Shown here in pieces: positions 13,130 through 14,658 of a stretch of DNA of 14,658 nucleotides. The stretch's first letter is position 1; each line of letters starts with the position of its first letter. Both the position numbers and the translations under genes were made by a program. Below the pieces are notes generated by a model, which did no database searches, had not been told where the DNA came from, and saw only the letters and a list, made by a program, of their open reading frames with translations. This DNA is from Phycisphaerales bacterium (GTDB taxonomy: Bacteria > Planctomycetota > Phycisphaerae > Phycisphaerales > UBA1924). Location of the stretch: assembly GCA_019747615.1 (NCBI GenBank), contig JAIEQQ010000725.1:1-14658 (forward strand), given 5' to 3'.

Positions 13130-14658
13130 ATGCCACCTGATCAAACACTGTACCCACTGGTCTGGCTCGGCGCTATCGGCGCCGTCGTCCTCATCATCTT
13201 CTTCGCCTTCATCTTCGTTGTGCGGCAGTTCAAACGCTGCCCGTCCAACCGCATCCTCGTCGTGTTCGGAAAGATCGGCGGCCAGCGGGCCGCCAAGTGC
13301 ATCCACGGCGGCGGCACTTTCGTTGTCCCCCTCATTCAAGACTTCGCGTACCTCTCGCTTGACCCGATGGTCATCGATATCCCGCTGAGCGGGGCACTCT
13401 CGCAGAACAACATCCGCGTGAACGTCCCCAGCACCTTCACCGTCGGCATCAGCACCGACCCGGTGCTCATGAACAACGCCGCGGAGCGATTGCTGGGCCT
13501 GCGTGAGGACCAGATCCGCGAGCAGGCCCAGGACATCATCCTCGGCCAGTTGCGACTGGTGATCGCGACGCTGACGATCGAAGAGATCAACCGCGACCGC
13601 GAAAAGTTCATGACGCTCATCAACGAGAACGTCGCCAAGGAGATCAACAAGATCGGCCTCACGCTGATCAACGTGAACATCCGCGACATCACGGACGAAA
13701 GCGGCTATATCGAGGCCATCGGCAAGCGCGCCGCGGCTGAGGCGATTCAGCGCGCGAAGGTCGAAGTCTCGCAGCAGGAGCGCGACGGCGCTACCGGCGA
13801 GGCCATCGCGATGCGAGAGCGCACCGTCAAGGTCAGCGCCGAGCGCGCCACCGCCATCGAGGGCGAGAAGCTCGCGGAGCAGCGCCAGCGCATCGCCGTC
13901 GCGGCCCTCGAAGCGCAGGCTGTCAAGGGTGAGACCGAGTCCAAGCGCGAGCGAGAGATCGCGATCTCGCAGCGCGACGCGGAAGTCATTGTCGCCCGCA
14001 AGCAGGCCGAGCAGGAGCAGCGCGTCCGCGTGGCCGAGGCCGAAGCGATCGCGACGACGGGCGAGAACGCGAGCCGCGCGACGATGGCCGAGAGCAACGC
14101 GAAGCTCGCGGAGATTTCCGCAGAGGCCCGCCGGCGCGCTGAAGTTGCCGCCTCCGACGCCACCGCCAAAGTTCTGCTCGCCCAGCGCGAACAAGAGCTC
14201 GCCCGCCTCGGCAAGGAACAGCTCGCTCCGCAGGAAGTCGAGAAGCGCCGCGTCGAGATCGCCGCCGAGGCCGAGGCGCAGAAGACGCGACTGGAAGCGG
14301 CGGGCCAGGCCGACGCGATCCGCGCGAAGTTCGAGGCCGAGGCGGCGGGCGTGCGTCAGGTGCTGGAGGCCAAGGCCGAGGGCTATCGCAAGCTCATCAG
14401 CGCGTGCGCCGAGAACCCGCACATCGCGCCGACGCTGCTCATGATCGAGCAGCTCCCAGAGATCGTCACGCAGCAGGTCAAGGCGATCCAGAATCTCAAG
14501 ATCGACAAGATCACGGTCTGGGATTCCGGCTCGGGCAAAGCGGGCGAAGGTGGGCGCGGCTCAACCGCCGACTTCCTCGCCGGCCTGATCGGTGCGTTGC
14601 CGCCGATGCACGAGCTGGCCCGCCAAGCCGGCGTCGAGCTGCCCGGTGTTCTCGGCAG
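13130..14658 (+). CDS. floT: Flotillin (FloT/YuaG-type), 3' end beyond the window
   Basis: A scaffold of functional membrane microdomains that oligomerises through a long coiled coil. 509 residues are visible, about the full length of Bacillus YuaG, so only the tail should be missing. A membrane segment lies at about 9-32 (LVWLGAIGAVVLIIFFAFIF). The SPFH domain (about 34-215) holds HGGGTFVVPLIQ (59-70), VPSTFTVGIST (99-109), LGQLRLVIATLTIEEINRDR (138-157) and VNIRDITDESGYIEAIGKR (182-200). An Ala/Glu/Arg-rich coiled coil spans about 205-415. The C-terminal part has IDKITVWDSGSGK (458-470), then ADFLAGLIGALPPMHEL, matching the flotillin ending. The start at 13130 has GGGGGAA ending 7 nt upstream. 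Upstream is its likely partner, the NfeD-like protein. Identification is firm. Confidence 0.95.
   Translation, partial: MPPDQTLYPLVWLGAIGAVVLIIFFAFIFVVRQFKRCPSNRILVVFGKIGGQRAAKCIHGGGTFVVPLIQDFAYLSLDPMVIDIPLSGALSQNNIRVNVPSTFTVGISTDPVLMNNAAERLLGLREDQIREQAQDIILGQLRLVIATLTIEEINRDREKFMTLINENVAKEINKIGLTLINVNIRDITDESGYIEAIGKRAAAEAIQRAKVEVSQQERDGATGEAIAMRERTVKVSAERATAIEGEKLAEQRQRIAVAALEAQAVKGETESKREREIAISQRDAEVIVARKQAEQEQRVRVAEAEAIATTGENASRATMAESNAKLAEISAEARRRAEVAASDATAKVLLAQREQELARLGKEQLAPQEVEKRRVEIAAEAEAQKTRLEAAGQADAIRAKFEAEAAGVRQVLEAKAEGYRKLISACAENPHIAPTLLMIEQLPEIVTQQVKAIQNLKIDKITVWDSGSGKAGEGGRGSTADFLAGLIGALPPMHELARQAGVELPGVLG

Noticed and set aside
13127..14422. 431-codon minus-strand frame
   Set aside because: Antisense to the flotillin coiled coil; the Leu/Asp/Arg-rich pattern mirrors that repeat.

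Overview
The window (14,658 bp, GC-rich and dense in G/C third positions) looks like chromosome of a Planctomycetota bacterium, most likely a Phycisphaerae/Phycisphaerales member. The pointers are the two flotillins, an unusual sigma-70 family factor, a planctomycete-style gene order with little operon clustering, and many short palindromic repeats between genes. The taxonomic call is inference; there is no rRNA or other marker to fix it.

Layout. 1-704 (-): 5' part of murC (peptidoglycan synthesis), cut by the window edge. 818-965: nested palindromic repeat. 1070-2068 (+): floA flotillin. About 2094-5690 is a mosaic accessory region: a hypothetical three-helix membrane protein (+), an FtsX/MacB-type ABC permease (-) and a MarR regulator (-), separated by copies of one composite repeat family (motifs A and B below). 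5722-6888 (-): sigma-70 family factor, possibly starting at 7068, with a clear terminator. About 6890-8040 has no convincing gene. 8041-8682 (+): Mn-type superoxide dismutase. 8804-10282 (+): exported or anchored alpha/beta-hydrolase esterase with a carbohydrate-binding-like N-terminal domain. 10406-10870 (+): greA. A bidirectional terminator at 10987-11016 separates it from the convergent pilT-like ATPase (11095-12264, -). Divergent from that are an NfeD-like membrane protein (12494-13051) and a second flotillin, floT (13130 to beyond the window edge).

How the genes relate. The NfeD-like/FloT pair matches the yuaF-yuaG arrangement known from Bacillus and should act at membrane microdomains; FloA is encoded separately 11 kb away. 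The MarR regulator and the ABC permease each carry the palindrome TGTATATACA just upstream of the start codon, so MarR probably controls itself and the permease. No ABC ATPase or membrane-fusion partner is in the window. This MarR/permease pair inside a repeat-delimited region, and the sigma factor with a shortened region 3 and altered region 2.4, are the most interesting items. I found no CRISPR array, tRNA, rRNA, prophage or recognisable transposase.
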